The translations under genes and the position numbers were made by a program. The notes under the pieces were generated by a model. That model saw nothing but the letters and a program-made list of their open reading frames with translations. It did no database searches and was not told the DNA's origin. A stretch of DNA of 43,133 nt, from the NCBI GenBank assembly GCA_903895695.1, contig CAITUY010000214.1, positions 1 through 43,133 of the forward strand. The letters run 5' to 3'. Below are positions 35,300 through 43,133 of the stretch, piece after piece. Every line of letters begins with the position of its first letter. Positions within the stretch are counted from its first letter, which is position 1. The stretch is from an uncultured bacterium. Lineage in GTDB: Bacteria > Verrucomicrobiota > Kiritimatiellia > CAIKKV01 > CAITUY01.

Positions 35300-38200
35300 T
35301 TATTCCTTCACGAGCCGCAGGCTCTTGGTCCCAGCCGGTACGGTCAACACCCATTGCCCTTTGTCGTTGCGGGCCGTCTTCGTCGTCCCGGCCTTCTCAG
35401 CTTTCCATGCGCCGGGTGCTTGGATCGTGACGTCTCCACCTTGATGCCCTGCCGTGAAATCCAGGGTCAGCGCATCCTTTTCCACCCGCAGGCTCGCGGC
35501 CATGGATGCAGAAAGCGCGTAGCCCTTGAAGGCTACCGCCCCCTCCACCGGAAGAGCAAGAATGGTAGTACCCGGACGCTCCTGTACACTGCCGGCTGTG
35601 CCCCGGAACGTGGCGTCCACCGTCTTGGCTTCGGCGGGGTCCATACTCAGGAACGCGTAGTCCGAGCCAAAGGCGCCCGCCACTTTCGTGACTGCGCCTC
35701 CCGCCAGCGCAGTGAAACTGGGCGGCGCCTCCTCGCGGGGCCGGGGAAAGAGCGCTACGGCGTAGGCGCCGTCGCCGGGAAGCTGTAAGTGCAGAAGGTC
35801 CTCATAGTCCGGGAAAGTATTATTCCAGATTCCTCCGAAGCGGAGTGTGTGGCGCGGTGTCTTGGCGGGAGACGCTATAAAGTATTCCACGTCCACCCCG
35901 AACTGGCCCAGCGCGGTGTACCGGTCGCCGAGCGGCAGTTCACGGGCTGGCTGGTTCGTGTGACCGGGCGCGTCGGCCAGAAACGCCGCCGGGTTTCCGG
36001 CCTGTTGAGGCGTGCCGACTTTCTCGGAAAACGTCCAGAACTGCCAGGCGGTCGGATTTCCCCCGCGGGTCGTGTCCCGCAGGGCCAGCCAGGCTGGACC
36101 GGCCGGATCGGGATCCTTTACGAACAGCAGTTGCCGGGTCCACACCAGGTTCGTGCCCGTGGCGGGCGTGACCTTGGGGAAGGCGGGCACATTATCCGGG
36201 AGCCAGTCGCGGTCGTCGGTCAGGGTGTTCTCGAAGCTCGAGCGCACATAATCGGCCGACGGCAGGGCGGCGAAGGCGCCGAATCGGGTGATGGTGTAGT
36301 GGCCGTAGGGCGCTTTCTTGTCCTCCGGAGCTCCCCAGTTGCGGGCCAGACGCACGCCGTTGCACAAGAGTTCGTTACGATCCTCGTAGCCGCGCAGGAA
36401 AAAACAGGCGGCGAGCGGTTTGCCGCGGCCGCACCACTGGGCGATGCCGCCGACTTCCCCCCTGGCGCAATCCAGGTTTCTTCTGGATTGGACCGAGGAG
36501 AGCACCATGATGAAGCTCTCGCTCGGCGTGTTGAAGCCGGCTCTCAGGATCGCGCCCAGTTCCGGAAAGAGTTCGGAGCCCCAGGCGGGCGCGGCGGCGG
36601 GGAGCCGGCGATCCTCGTAATAGGGTTCCAGTGCGCCACATCGGTTTTCGTCCATGGAGATGGGGTAACCGTTTTCGCTCCACATCCACTGCAGCGTGCG
36701 GGAAAGCTCGGGATCGGATTTTCTGAAGAACGCCGCGGCCATGCCGCGCCAGCCCAGTGGATTACTGCTGACGCCGCGGCCATAGGCCCTGCTGACGCCG
36801 CGCCGATTGTCGCGCCAGGCGTCGCGGGCTGAACTGAATTTGGCGAAATAGAGCAGGAGTCTTTTGAAGCGCGGGTCGTTCGAGAAGTCGTGGAAGCCTG
36901 CGCGCCGGGCCGCAATGGCATAGGCCATCATGGATACCAGGCTCACGTGGCCGTAATGCGAGCCCTCGGAAATCCATTCGCCGTTGGGACCCACTTCGTC
37001 CGCGAGCCACTGGTCCATCCACTGCGTGGCGCGATCGGCCCAGCCTTGGGCCGCCGGATGATCGGAGAGCGCGCAGGCAAGCACGCCGAGTGAGAGCGTG
37101 TAGGAACAGCTCATGTTCGGGTTGCCGGAGCAATAACCCCGCTCCATGGACCAGCATTTCGGATCGTCCATGAGGTAACCCAGGTAGGCCAACTGGGCGC
37201 GGAAGAGCGTTCTGTCGGAAGCCGAAATCAGGTCGCTGTCGATCAACATATCGTAAAGTGCGACCGCACTGTTGGCGCCGCGCATGACGTCGGTGTTGCC
37301 CATGAGCGCGAGCCTGTCGCGCAACTCATTGACCGCCCGCGCGACGTCTGCGGGGTAGCGCTGGGCCGCCGTCTGCATCAATAGCGGCACGACGCCCGCG
37401 GCCCATTCGCGGTCGGCCAGCGTTTTCGCAAGCGCGGGGTCGCCGGCGGCACGATCGCACACGTCCTTCATGTCCGCCAGGTCCACAAAAAGGCGGGGGT
37501 GGGGCTTCGAGACGTCGGCGGGCCAGTCGAGTACCATCTCCTTCACGCGCTCCAGCGTGTCGCCCACGCGCGCCGGGCCGGCGCTCACGGTCCATTGGCG
37601 ATGGCCCGGCGTCACGGCGCCGGCCAGCAGAATCGTTCCATCGGCCGCCGCGCTCACGGGCAGGCAGGCGCGTTGTAAGCCCTCCCACATCCCCGGGATG
37701 CCGTCGAGGTTCCAGAACTTCATGCCGCCATAGGTCCTGGGCACGGGCACCACCCAGTCGCCCGGTTCGCGGGAAGCCAGCGTCAACTCGATGCCGCCGC
37801 CCGGCGCGGAAAGCCGGATGGTGGGCGGCATGTTGGACAATATATTGACGATGCTGGTGTTCGGTGCCAGCCGGCCGAATGGCGCGCCGCCGGGAACGAT
37901 CGCGACCTTGCGGTCCTCCGCCCTGATCGCCCATTGGCCATAACCCTTGGGTAGAAAGGCCTCTTTCAGTCCCGGCACGGACGGCAGGCGCAGGACGAAA
38001 CCGACGCCCGGGACCTCGGATCCGGAGCGCGCTACCCAGCGCACGCCGTTGTCTCCGGCCACGACCGTCGCCACCATTACGAGCCGTCCGGTAGGAGCGA
38101 AATCATAAACCGTTTCGACGCGGGCGAACACGGTGCCCGCATCGGTCAGGCGGGCCGACCATTGCGTCACCTTCACATCGCCGGTGAGCGAACTGCCGCC

Positions 38201-38752
38201 CGCCCAGGAGTCGCCGCTGCCGCTTAACCGCATGGCCTGCAGGGGGCCTGGCACCTGGGAGGCGTCGACCGGCTCCTTGAAATTCTCACTGCCAAGTGCA
38301 AAGCGCACTCCCGTCCGCGAAGTCGTGATTTCGACGGTCTTCTTGCCGGTCTTGACTTGAATGTCGGAGGCCACAACCGGCGCCTTGGACGCGCCGGCTG
38401 AAGGCGTGTAGGTGGCGGAGGATAGGGGCTTCAGCTCATCGACAACGAAATACACGCGCGCGGATTTGACAAAGGCACCACTGCCTGGCCAGAATTCGAC
38501 CTCGGTCAACTGGGCCGCGATCGGTCCGTTGGGGCCGGCGAGCGTAACGCCTTCAGCCACGCATTCCTTGTCTTTGGCTGAAAACGGGACGCTGATCAGC
38601 TCCGGACCATAAGTCTGGTTGAGCTGTTCACGCACCACGATCGGGCTCGGAGCACCGTTCGCCTGGAGGGCCGCCATCATGACTGTGCCCAGCCCGCTCA
38701 AGAGGAACGTCGTTCGATATGTTTCCGCAAATGTCTTAGTTTGGTGGCGCAT
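35300..38752 (-). CDS. Secreted heparinase-like protein, intact tandem copy 2
   Basis: A protein of 1150 residues. ATG 38752 is preferred over an upstream frame start at 38956 because it has AGAGGAAG upstream and opens a signal peptide (YRTTFLLSGLGTVMMAALQANGA). N-terminal beta-sandwich, ~residues 30-390 (LNQTYGPELISVPFSAKDKE at the start), helical toroid ~420-800 (CWSMERGYCSGNPNMSCSYT, EWISEGSHYGHVSLVSMMAY), then a C-terminal beta-sandwich ending LRLVKE. EGSHYGH has the look of a catalytic-loop His cluster. The architecture fits heparinase II/III-like or PL8/PL15-type lyases, so cleavage of a uronate glycan is a reasonable inference. It lies directly upstream of the broken copy; the 84-bp gap suggests co-transcription. 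Confidence 0.82.
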   Translation of the reverse strand: MRHQTKTFAETYRTTFLLSGLGTVMMAALQANGAPSPIVVREQLNQTYGPELISVPFSAKDKECVAEGVTLAGPNGPIAAQLTEVEFWPGSGAFVKSARVYFVVDELKPLSSATYTPSAGASKAPVVASDIQVKTGKKTVEITTSRTGVRFALGSENFKEPVDASQVPGPLQAMRLSGSGDSWAGGSSLTGDVKVTQWSARLTDAGTVFARVETVYDFAPTGRLVMVATVVAGDNGVRWVARSGSEVPGVGFVLRLPSVPGLKEAFLPKGYGQWAIRAEDRKVAIVPGGAPFGRLAPNTSIVNILSNMPPTIRLSAPGGGIELTLASREPGDWVVPVPRTYGGMKFWNLDGIPGMWEGLQRACLPVSAAADGTILLAGAVTPGHRQWTVSAGPARVGDTLERVKEMVLDWPADVSKPHPRLFVDLADMKDVCDRAAGDPALAKTLADREWAAGVVPLLMQTAAQRYPADVARAVNELRDRLALMGNTDVMRGANSAVALYDMLIDSDLISASDRTLFRAQLAYLGYLMDDPKCWSMERGYCSGNPNMSCSYTLSLGVLACALSDHPAAQGWADRATQWMDQWLADEVGPNGEWISEGSHYGHVSLVSMMAYAIAARRAGFHDFSNDPRFKRLLLYFAKFSSARDAWRDNRRGVSRAYGRGVSSNPLGWRGMAAAFFRKSDPELSRTLQWMWSENGYPISMDENRCGALEPYYEDRRLPAAAPAWGSELFPELGAILRAGFNTPSESFIMVLSSVQSRRNLDCARGEVGGIAQWCGRGKPLAACFFLRGYEDRNELLCNGVRLARNWGAPEDKKAPYGHYTITRFGAFAALPSADYVRSSFENTLTDDRDWLPDNVPAFPKVTPATGTNLVWTRQLLFVKDPDPAGPAWLALRDTTRGGNPTAWQFWTFSEKVGTPQQAGNPAAFLADAPGHTNQPARELPLGDRYTALGQFGVDVEYFIASPAKTPRHTLRFGGIWNNTFPDYEDLLHLQLPGDGAYAVALFPRPREEAPPSFTALAGGAVTKVAGAFGSDYAFLSMDPAEAKTVDATFRGTAGSVQERPGTTILALPVEGAVAFKGYALSASMAASLRVEKDALTLDFTAGHQGGDVTIQAPGAWKAEKAGTTKTARNDKGQWVLTVPAGTKSLRLVKE

Positions 38753-38849
38753 GCAATTCTTCCTCTGCTTTGTCAACCGTATCCACTCAATCGGCTGGTC
38801 GGGGCGAGCGACACGCGTATCCTTTTTGACCCCATCGATGCGAGAGCTA

Positions 38850-39002
38850 TCACGCAAACGGCTGCTCGCCCAGATAAAACATGCGTGTCTGGGGAGGCTT
38901 GATCTCCAGTTCGATGCTCGATGTTTGCGTTGAAACCTGCTTCCGCTCGATGACATCCCACACCGGGCTGGGCGAGGGGAGCCGGATCGTTCCCCGGGCC
39001 GT
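38850..39002 (-). pseudogene. 50-codon remnant of a GH42-like gene C-terminus
   Basis: In frame after the beta-helix stop codon, the minus strand reads TARGTIRLPSPSPVWDVIER, later EIKPPQTRMFYLGEQPFA, then TGA 38850-38852. It matches the C-terminus of the 22799-25144 protein: RTVRLPAPSTVWDLVERR and DPPQTKLFYLGE. It has no start and no barrel. It is either what is left of a deleted second GH42-like gene, or a former C-terminal domain of the beta-helix protein now cut off by TAA 39003-39005. The rest of the gap, 38753-38849, shows nothing. Confidence 0.65.
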
Positions 39003-41579
39003 TTACTCTACAGTTCTCCGCCACAGGCGGCCGATGGTCGGTAAAGCCGGATTCCCGTTCTCCGGCGTCGCGAGGAGCCACATCTGCTCCTCCGGCGGCC
39101 CGGCCCGCACCGTCAATTGAAAGCTCACCGACGCTGCCTCGCCGGGCGCCAGGTCGTATCGCAGGCATGCGTCCCCAGTCAGGTCTCCGGCACCCGCCGG
39201 CTCAATGGCAATCCGCGCTGTCCCCGCGCTGCGTATCTGGCCGACGTTGTGAACCTGGTAGGAAAACCGCGTCGGTACGCCGACGGGAACGGCGAGATAG
39301 GGCGGTTCGGTCACGACCGACTTGTCCAGCGGCTCGGGATCGCCCGGACAGAGGCTGGGCACCAGCAGTTCCGGCAGGGGCACCCGGTCGTCGTACGGCC
39401 ACTCGTCCAGGGTCGCGGGGAGCGTTCCGCCGGCCAGTCGGCGCGGGCCGACGCGGTCCGGCAGGGACAACAAATCCGCATAGTCGGACAACGGCGAGTC
39501 GTGTCGCAGGCGGATCGCGGCGCCGCCGCCGATGTCCGTCACGCCGGGATCGACCTCACGGCTGCCGGTGTCCATGCCGCGCGCCATCCACGTGGTGAAG
39601 TCCCGGCATTCGAAACGGCAGGCGTGGCCTTCGATGTGGCCGTACAAATTGTCGCGGAAGAACTTGTTGCCGTGGCAGGAGGCGATGATCTGGGATCCGG
39701 CGGTCAGGAATACGTTCTCTCTGGCCATATAGGACAGGCGTTGCGTGGCCATGTTTTCCTGGATGAGCGCCACCTGGCCGGACCGTCCGTAGATCAGGTT
39801 GCCCTTGATGACGAGACTCTCGGCGTTGTTGCCTCCCACGGTGGTGTTGGGCGCGCCCAGCATGATGTTGCCCTCGATGCGCATGAAGGAGGAGCCTTGG
39901 TCGGGATAGATGCTGTTGCCGCCGTAGCCGCCGCAATGCACCGGTTCCACCACGTTGCCGCGCACCACGGTGCCGGGCTGGCGGCCGAGCAGATAGATGG
40001 CAGCCAGATCGTGCAGCAGGTCGCTACGCGTGATGTCGTGCAGGCGATTGAACTCGATGCGGTTGGCCATCGCGAATGCGGGGCCGAAGCGCCAGTTCCA
40101 GCCGACCGAGATGCCGCTGTAGTGGAGGTGATGAATATGATTGTGGCGGACGGCATTGTAGCCGCTGTCGCCGATCCAGATGCCGCAGGCGGGTGGGAAC
40201 ACTTCGCCGCCGTCATGAATGTGGCAGTCGGAGACGATGTGGAACCCGCCGGGCACAGTATCCAACCCCGGCCGGGGGCGACCGCCGCCGTCGCGATGCA
40301 GCGATACCCACCCCATGGCCACGGGGTCCATGCCTTCGAAGGCGCCATCGTTCACCTCAGGATGCGGCTTCAGTCCGGATTCGTGGTTGATCTTGACGCC
40401 ACCGGCGCCGAGGTCGTGCAAATGGCAGGCCACAATGCGCGTGCGGTGACTGCCGCGCTGAATCTCGATGGCGTACTGCCCAATATGCGCCACCTCGCAA
40501 GCATAGAACGCGCAGTCCACCGCGCCACGCAACTGGATGGCGCCGGGCACAGTGAAAGCCGCCTGGATGGCGCCGGGATTACCCACCGGCAGGTGCCACT
40601 CGGCGTGCTGGAAAGAAATATTTTCGAAGCGAACGTGCGCGACCTTGTCGCCGTCCGGCGCCTGGCTGCCTTCGAGCCTCACCAGCGTTTCGAGGCACGG
40701 GGCCACGATTTCAGGCGGCGGCATTTCGTCCCGGCACTGCTCGAAAGCGGTGGGCAGATAGGTCAGTTCGCCGGTGCGTTCGTCCAGATGCCATTCGCCG
40801 GGTTCGGACAGCGCCTCCTTCACATTGATCAGGCGATAGCGGCACGGTTTGCCGTTGTCGTCGAGCGTATGCCAGCCGCGGGTCTTGAAGTGGACGATGC
40901 GTCGCTCCCAGTCCACCTCGCGGATTCGCAGGTGGTTGGTGAACCACATCTGGTAGGTGACGAGTTCGATTTCGTCCGGCCGTTCGAACGGGCGGATGTC
41001 TCCGGCATAAAACTTGCCCGACCCCACACGATACCAGAAGGGGTGCTGACCCTCGGGACAGGCTTCAAAGCGGTAGAAACCTTCCTTGGGCAGGACCGGG
41101 CGAAAGCGCCGCGCGCCGTTGACAAAGAGCTGCTGGAAACGCCACTGGCCGCGCGTCACATCGTCGAGCCGCACGCGCCAGCATGCCCGGCCCGCGTGCT
41201 CGCCGCGCTCCCAGCCGGTCAACCGCCGGCCGCCGCTGAGCACAACTTTGCCGCCGGGCGCTGCCATCCAAGTGACAGGCCCGACCGCCGTTCCAGAGTC
41301 CTCGGGCGTGAGCACGAGCGGCTCGTCCAGTTCGTACCAGCCCGGGTGGATCAACACGCACACCGGCCCCGGCAGTTTCCCCTCGTGCGTTCGCTTCAGT
41401 TCCCGTATCGCCTCGCGGGCACGGTAAAGCGTGGCAAAGGGCCCCACTCCGACCGGCCCCGGTTTGGCAGCCAGCCCCGTCCAGGCATCCTGGCCAGTGG
41501 GCGAAACGTGAAACGTCAGCGTCCCGGTGGGGTCGCGGGGAAGCGATTCAACGACGGTCTTCGAACTGCCATCTGCCAT
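39003..41579 (-). CDS. Right-handed parallel beta-helix glycoside hydrolase-like protein (GH120/GH141-type)
   Basis: A protein of 858 residues. The start, TFHVSPTGQDAWTGLAAKPG ... GPFATLYRAREAIREL (residues ~22-60), is the hallmark opening of beta-helix glycosidases of the GH120/GH141 kind. Residues ~320-680 contain the coils (VRFENISFQHAEWHLP, CEVAHIGQYAIEI, HNHIHHLHYSGISVG, NRIEFNRLHDI, NNAESLVIKGNLIYG). A C-terminal CARDB/NEW3-like beta-domain follows (FSYQVHNVGQIRSAG). No signal peptide and no clear Shine-Dalgarno site are seen at ATG 41579, so cytoplasmic location is provisional. GH141 includes alpha-L-fucosidases and xylanases, GH120 beta-xylosidases; which one applies is not determined. 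Its stop is followed in frame by the GH42-like remnant. Confidence 0.85.
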   Translation of the reverse strand: MADGSSKTVVESLPRDPTGTLTFHVSPTGQDAWTGLAAKPGPVGVGPFATLYRAREAIRELKRTHEGKLPGPVCVLIHPGWYELDEPLVLTPEDSGTAVGPVTWMAAPGGKVVLSGGRRLTGWERGEHAGRACWRVRLDDVTRGQWRFQQLFVNGARRFRPVLPKEGFYRFEACPEGQHPFWYRVGSGKFYAGDIRPFERPDEIELVTYQMWFTNHLRIREVDWERRIVHFKTRGWHTLDDNGKPCRYRLINVKEALSEPGEWHLDERTGELTYLPTAFEQCRDEMPPPEIVAPCLETLVRLEGSQAPDGDKVAHVRFENISFQHAEWHLPVGNPGAIQAAFTVPGAIQLRGAVDCAFYACEVAHIGQYAIEIQRGSHRTRIVACHLHDLGAGGVKINHESGLKPHPEVNDGAFEGMDPVAMGWVSLHRDGGGRPRPGLDTVPGGFHIVSDCHIHDGGEVFPPACGIWIGDSGYNAVRHNHIHHLHYSGISVGWNWRFGPAFAMANRIEFNRLHDITRSDLLHDLAAIYLLGRQPGTVVRGNVVEPVHCGGYGGNSIYPDQGSSFMRIEGNIMLGAPNTTVGGNNAESLVIKGNLIYGRSGQVALIQENMATQRLSYMARENVFLTAGSQIIASCHGNKFFRDNLYGHIEGHACRFECRDFTTWMARGMDTGSREVDPGVTDIGGGAAIRLRHDSPLSDYADLLSLPDRVGPRRLAGGTLPATLDEWPYDDRVPLPELLVPSLCPGDPEPLDKSVVTEPPYLAVPVGVPTRFSYQVHNVGQIRSAGTARIAIEPAGAGDLTGDACLRYDLAPGEAASVSFQLTVRAGPPEEQMWLLATPENGNPALPTIGRLWRRTVE

Positions 41580-41633
41580 AGTTGAATCACTTGATTCTGG
41601 AGTCAGGCAGTAGTTACGTGACTCACAACTCAG

Positions 41634-41658
41634 TCGACCGTTCTTGAGTAACGGTCGA
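41634..41658 (-). terminator. Hairpin downstream of the small exported protein
   Basis: TCGACCGTT (41634-41642) and AACGGTCGA (41650-41658) form a perfect 9-bp stem with a 7-base loop, 22 bases after the stop at 41681. There is no U-tract, so it may only protect the transcript end or be a protein-binding palindrome. Confidence 0.35.
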
Positions 41659-41680
41659 GGATGGCGGGACGGTGGCCCGG

Positions 41681-42145
41681 CTACGGAATCTTCTCGATGC
41701 TAACGATGGTGCTGACGTTGACCAGCTTGCCGACCTTCTTGCTGACCGTCTCCGTGCCCTTCGCGGCCACTTTTACGTTGGCGTCGACGTAGTCGCCGAG
41801 GTTGATCAAATTGGCCATGGCGGCGGGATCCTTCTTGCTCGCTTGCGGAGTTGGCAGGGCGATCTTGGTGCCGCTAGCGTCATTGAGGAAGTACTGGGTG
41901 ACCATCGCGCCTTTCTTATTCTGGACTTCCTCGCGGGTGACCTTGCCGGTCAGCGTAAGGTCCTGCAGTACCACTTCCTTCTTCACCTTCGGCGGGATGG
42001 TCGCGGTCGGATTTGGCGCGGGGACTTGGTTGATCACGACCGGTTGCGACGGAGCCGCCGTCGCTCCCTGGTCCTCAGCTTTTGCGGCGAGAGTGGGCAT
42101 AAGAATAGCGGCACCAACAACCCCAATGACAAACAACGATTTCAT
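41681..42145 (-). CDS. Small exported protein of unknown function
   Basis: A protein of 154 residues. ATG 42145 is chosen over the longer frame because AAGGAGG lies 10 bases upstream and a signal peptide follows (MKSLFVIGVVGAAILMPTLAAKA). A Pro/Ala/Thr-rich linker (~residues 24-50) leads to VVLQDLTLTGKVTREEVQNK, then a small beta-rich domain that looks like an OB-fold (TQYFLNDASGTKIALP, GDYVDANVKVAAKGTE). A periplasmic or surface role is likely. Not recognised as a named family. An AATATA/TATATT element at 42170-42175 could be its -10 box. Confidence 0.7.
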   Translation of the reverse strand: MKSLFVIGVVGAAILMPTLAAKAEDQGATAAPSQPVVINQVPAPNPTATIPPKVKKEVVLQDLTLTGKVTREEVQNKKGAMVTQYFLNDASGTKIALPTPQASKKDPAAMANLINLGDYVDANVKVAAKGTETVSKKVGKLVNVSTIVSIEKIP

Positions 42146-42278
42146 ACGCGTCAATCCTCCTTCTTTTGGAATATAAACTACCACGACTACGATACCGGGG
42201 CAATAGCACTGTGTCCGCAAGGTAAATCCTATGGCGTGTGCCGACGGCATGCGCGGTCCTCGACGGGCCGCGTGATCA

Positions 42279-42668
42279 TCAAACCGTAAAATAGAACGTT
42301 GCCCCTTCGTCTACCTTGCTTTCCACCCACGCGCGTCCACCATGACGCCGGATGATACGCTGAACCGTGGCAAGGCCGATACCGTTGCCGGGAAACTCCT
42401 TCTCGCTGTGCAGACGCTGGAAAGCACTGAACAATTTGCCGACATAGGCCATGTCAAACCCAACGCCATCGTCCCGGAGGATGAGTATCCCGTCCTGGGC
42501 CGTTTCGAAAAGCCGTCGATATCGCGTTTCCGAAGCCTCCAGCGCATGCCGAGTCGCCTCTCTCTCGGCATAGTCGACTTCATAGCCACCCCGCGTCAAG
42601 GCAGACACCAGCAGTTCAGCATCGTCCTTTGAATCTTCAACGATCAATACACGCAAGGGTTTGCTCAT
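42279..42668 (-). pseudogene. Internally deleted response regulator / PAS / histidine kinase remnant
   Basis: 129 residues from ATG 42668, which has a strong GGGAGG site 6 bases upstream. Residues 1-35 are the first part of a receiver domain (LRVLIVEDSKDDAELLVSAL), stopping before the phospho-acceptor Asp. Residues ~38-63 are the N-terminus of a PAS domain (ALEASETRYRRLFETAQDGI). From ~66 it is the end of a HATPase domain (GVGFDMAYVGKLFSAFQRLH, GNGIGLATVQRIIRRHGG, GATFYFTV). The phospho-acceptor Asp, the rest of PAS, the HisKA dimerisation helix and the N box are all missing, so neither receiver nor kinase can work. It is read as a hybrid sensor gene collapsed by in-frame internal deletion. 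Confidence 0.75.
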
Positions 42669-43008
42669 CGGTGCCTCCCGTCGGGTGTATCCCGTTCGCA
42701 TCTCGGATACCCCACACATCGGCCCACAACTTCCTGACCGGCTGCCAGTCAGACCATTGACCGGACTGGCATAGAGTATGGCGAAATGGCTGTCCGTCCA
42801 GTTGGGCCGGCCCTGATGCCACGCAGGAAAGAACCTTACGCCGATGGGCGGAGTGGACTCGACGGTAAGTCCTCCCCGCCTGTCGGCCATGAAGCCCCAG
42901 CGCAGGGCTTGGAACCCATGCCTGACTGTTCACCGGTGGCGTGGCCGGGATATCGGTGGCCGCGTTGAAACTGAAGGGATGCACCGACAGCAGGCAGGGC
43001 AAACGCAT
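42669..43008. other. Intergenic stretch, no gene recognised
   Basis: About 340 bases between the kinase remnant and the truncated edge gene. The kinase frame stays open upstream of its ATG to at least 42890, but the translation (PNWTDSHFAILYASP and similar) matches no family known to me. The opposite and neighbouring frames give only basic, low-information peptides. It may hold the 5' debris of the deleted sensor gene. Confidence 0.4.
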
Positions 43009-43133
43009 CTAATCTGGCCGCTTCTGGGATGCATTCTTTCGGGAGTTTGAGGTTTTGCGGTCTTCTTGGAGGCGAGTTCGGGCATGGTCTTGGCGAGTCA
43101 AGCGGATGATTTCGTCGGCGTAGTGTTGGGCCA
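43009..43133 (-). CDS. C-terminal end of a truncated gene at the window edge
   Basis: An open frame enters from the right edge and stops at TAG (43009-43011). The 40 residues begin AQHYADEIIRLTRQD and end NASQKRPD, a helical then strongly basic, Lys/Arg/Ser-rich tail. Not recognised. The start is outside the window. Confidence 0.4.
   Translation of the reverse strand, partial: AQHYADEIIRLTRQDHARTRLQEDRKTSNSRKNASQKRPD

Noticed and set aside
39117..41585. An 822-codon open frame on the plus strand, opposite the beta-helix gene
   Set aside because: The minus strand encodes recognisable beta-helix coils across the whole length. The plus-strand translation is basic and low in information, as expected for an antisense frame in GC-rich DNA.
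42669..42890. Upstream extension of the kinase remnant (GGLTVESTPP...) as the end of another histidine kinase
   Set aside because: The similarity to a HATPase C-terminus is limited to a few residues, and the rest of the extension does not fit any signalling domain.

Overview
The window is a GC-rich chromosomal fragment from a Gram-negative bacterium whose gene content fits the Planctomycetes-Verrucomicrobia-Kiritimatiellota-Lentisphaerota group. This is an inference from gene style: huge secreted proteins of unknown function, a Gly-rich WSDPNRW-type surface protein, Asp-box propellers, heparinase-like proteins, GH29/39/42/66-like enzymes, and interspersed repeats of the GTGGCACGGGCTTCCAGCCCGTG and TTCGACAGGCTCAGGGCAG types. 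No rRNA, tRNA, CRISPR array or complete insertion sequence was seen.

Layout. (1) 1-6854: the tail of a truncated gene, then, on the minus strand, a cytoplasmic GH29 alpha-L-fucosidase followed by a 1621-residue secreted protein made of two copies of a ~630-residue Gly-rich module joined by FN3-like and Calx-beta domains. (2) 7002-9702: divergent from the fucosidase, an aldo/keto reductase and a zinc-type dehydrogenase two bases apart (plausibly L-fucose or related sugar oxidation), then a small secreted protein. (3) 9771-17605: three consecutive beta-propeller-like proteins (two sialidase/BNR types overlapping by 8 bp, one GH32/43-like) and a large secreted heparinase II/III-like protein carrying in-frame copies of an interspersed repeat. 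(4) 17644-18759: an AraR-type GntR-LacI hybrid regulator, divergent from (5) a tightly coupled operon, 18861-31642, encoding a secreted 1313-residue protein of unknown fold, a GH42-like enzyme, a GH39-like enzyme and a secreted GH66-like protein, each joined to the next by a 4-base start/stop overlap. The last gene is split by a frameshift at a T8 run that is also a textbook U UUU UUG slippery site. (6) 31742-38752: a tandem duplication of a ~1150-residue secreted heparinase-like protein; the downstream copy is broken by one in-frame TAA. (7) 38850-41579: a right-handed beta-helix glycosidase-like gene, followed in the same frame by a 50-codon remnant matching the C-terminus of the GH42-like protein. 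(8) 41681-end: a small exported protein, an internally deleted response regulator/histidine kinase remnant, and a truncated gene at the edge.

Together the genes look like a saccharide-degradation locus for a complex, probably fucose- and uronate-containing glycan, under control of a sugar-sensing repressor. There is no SusC/SusD pair, transporter or sulfatase in view. The substrate is inferred only from family names. Several genes in the right third show decay: a nonsense codon, a frameshift, a gene remnant and an internally deleted kinase.
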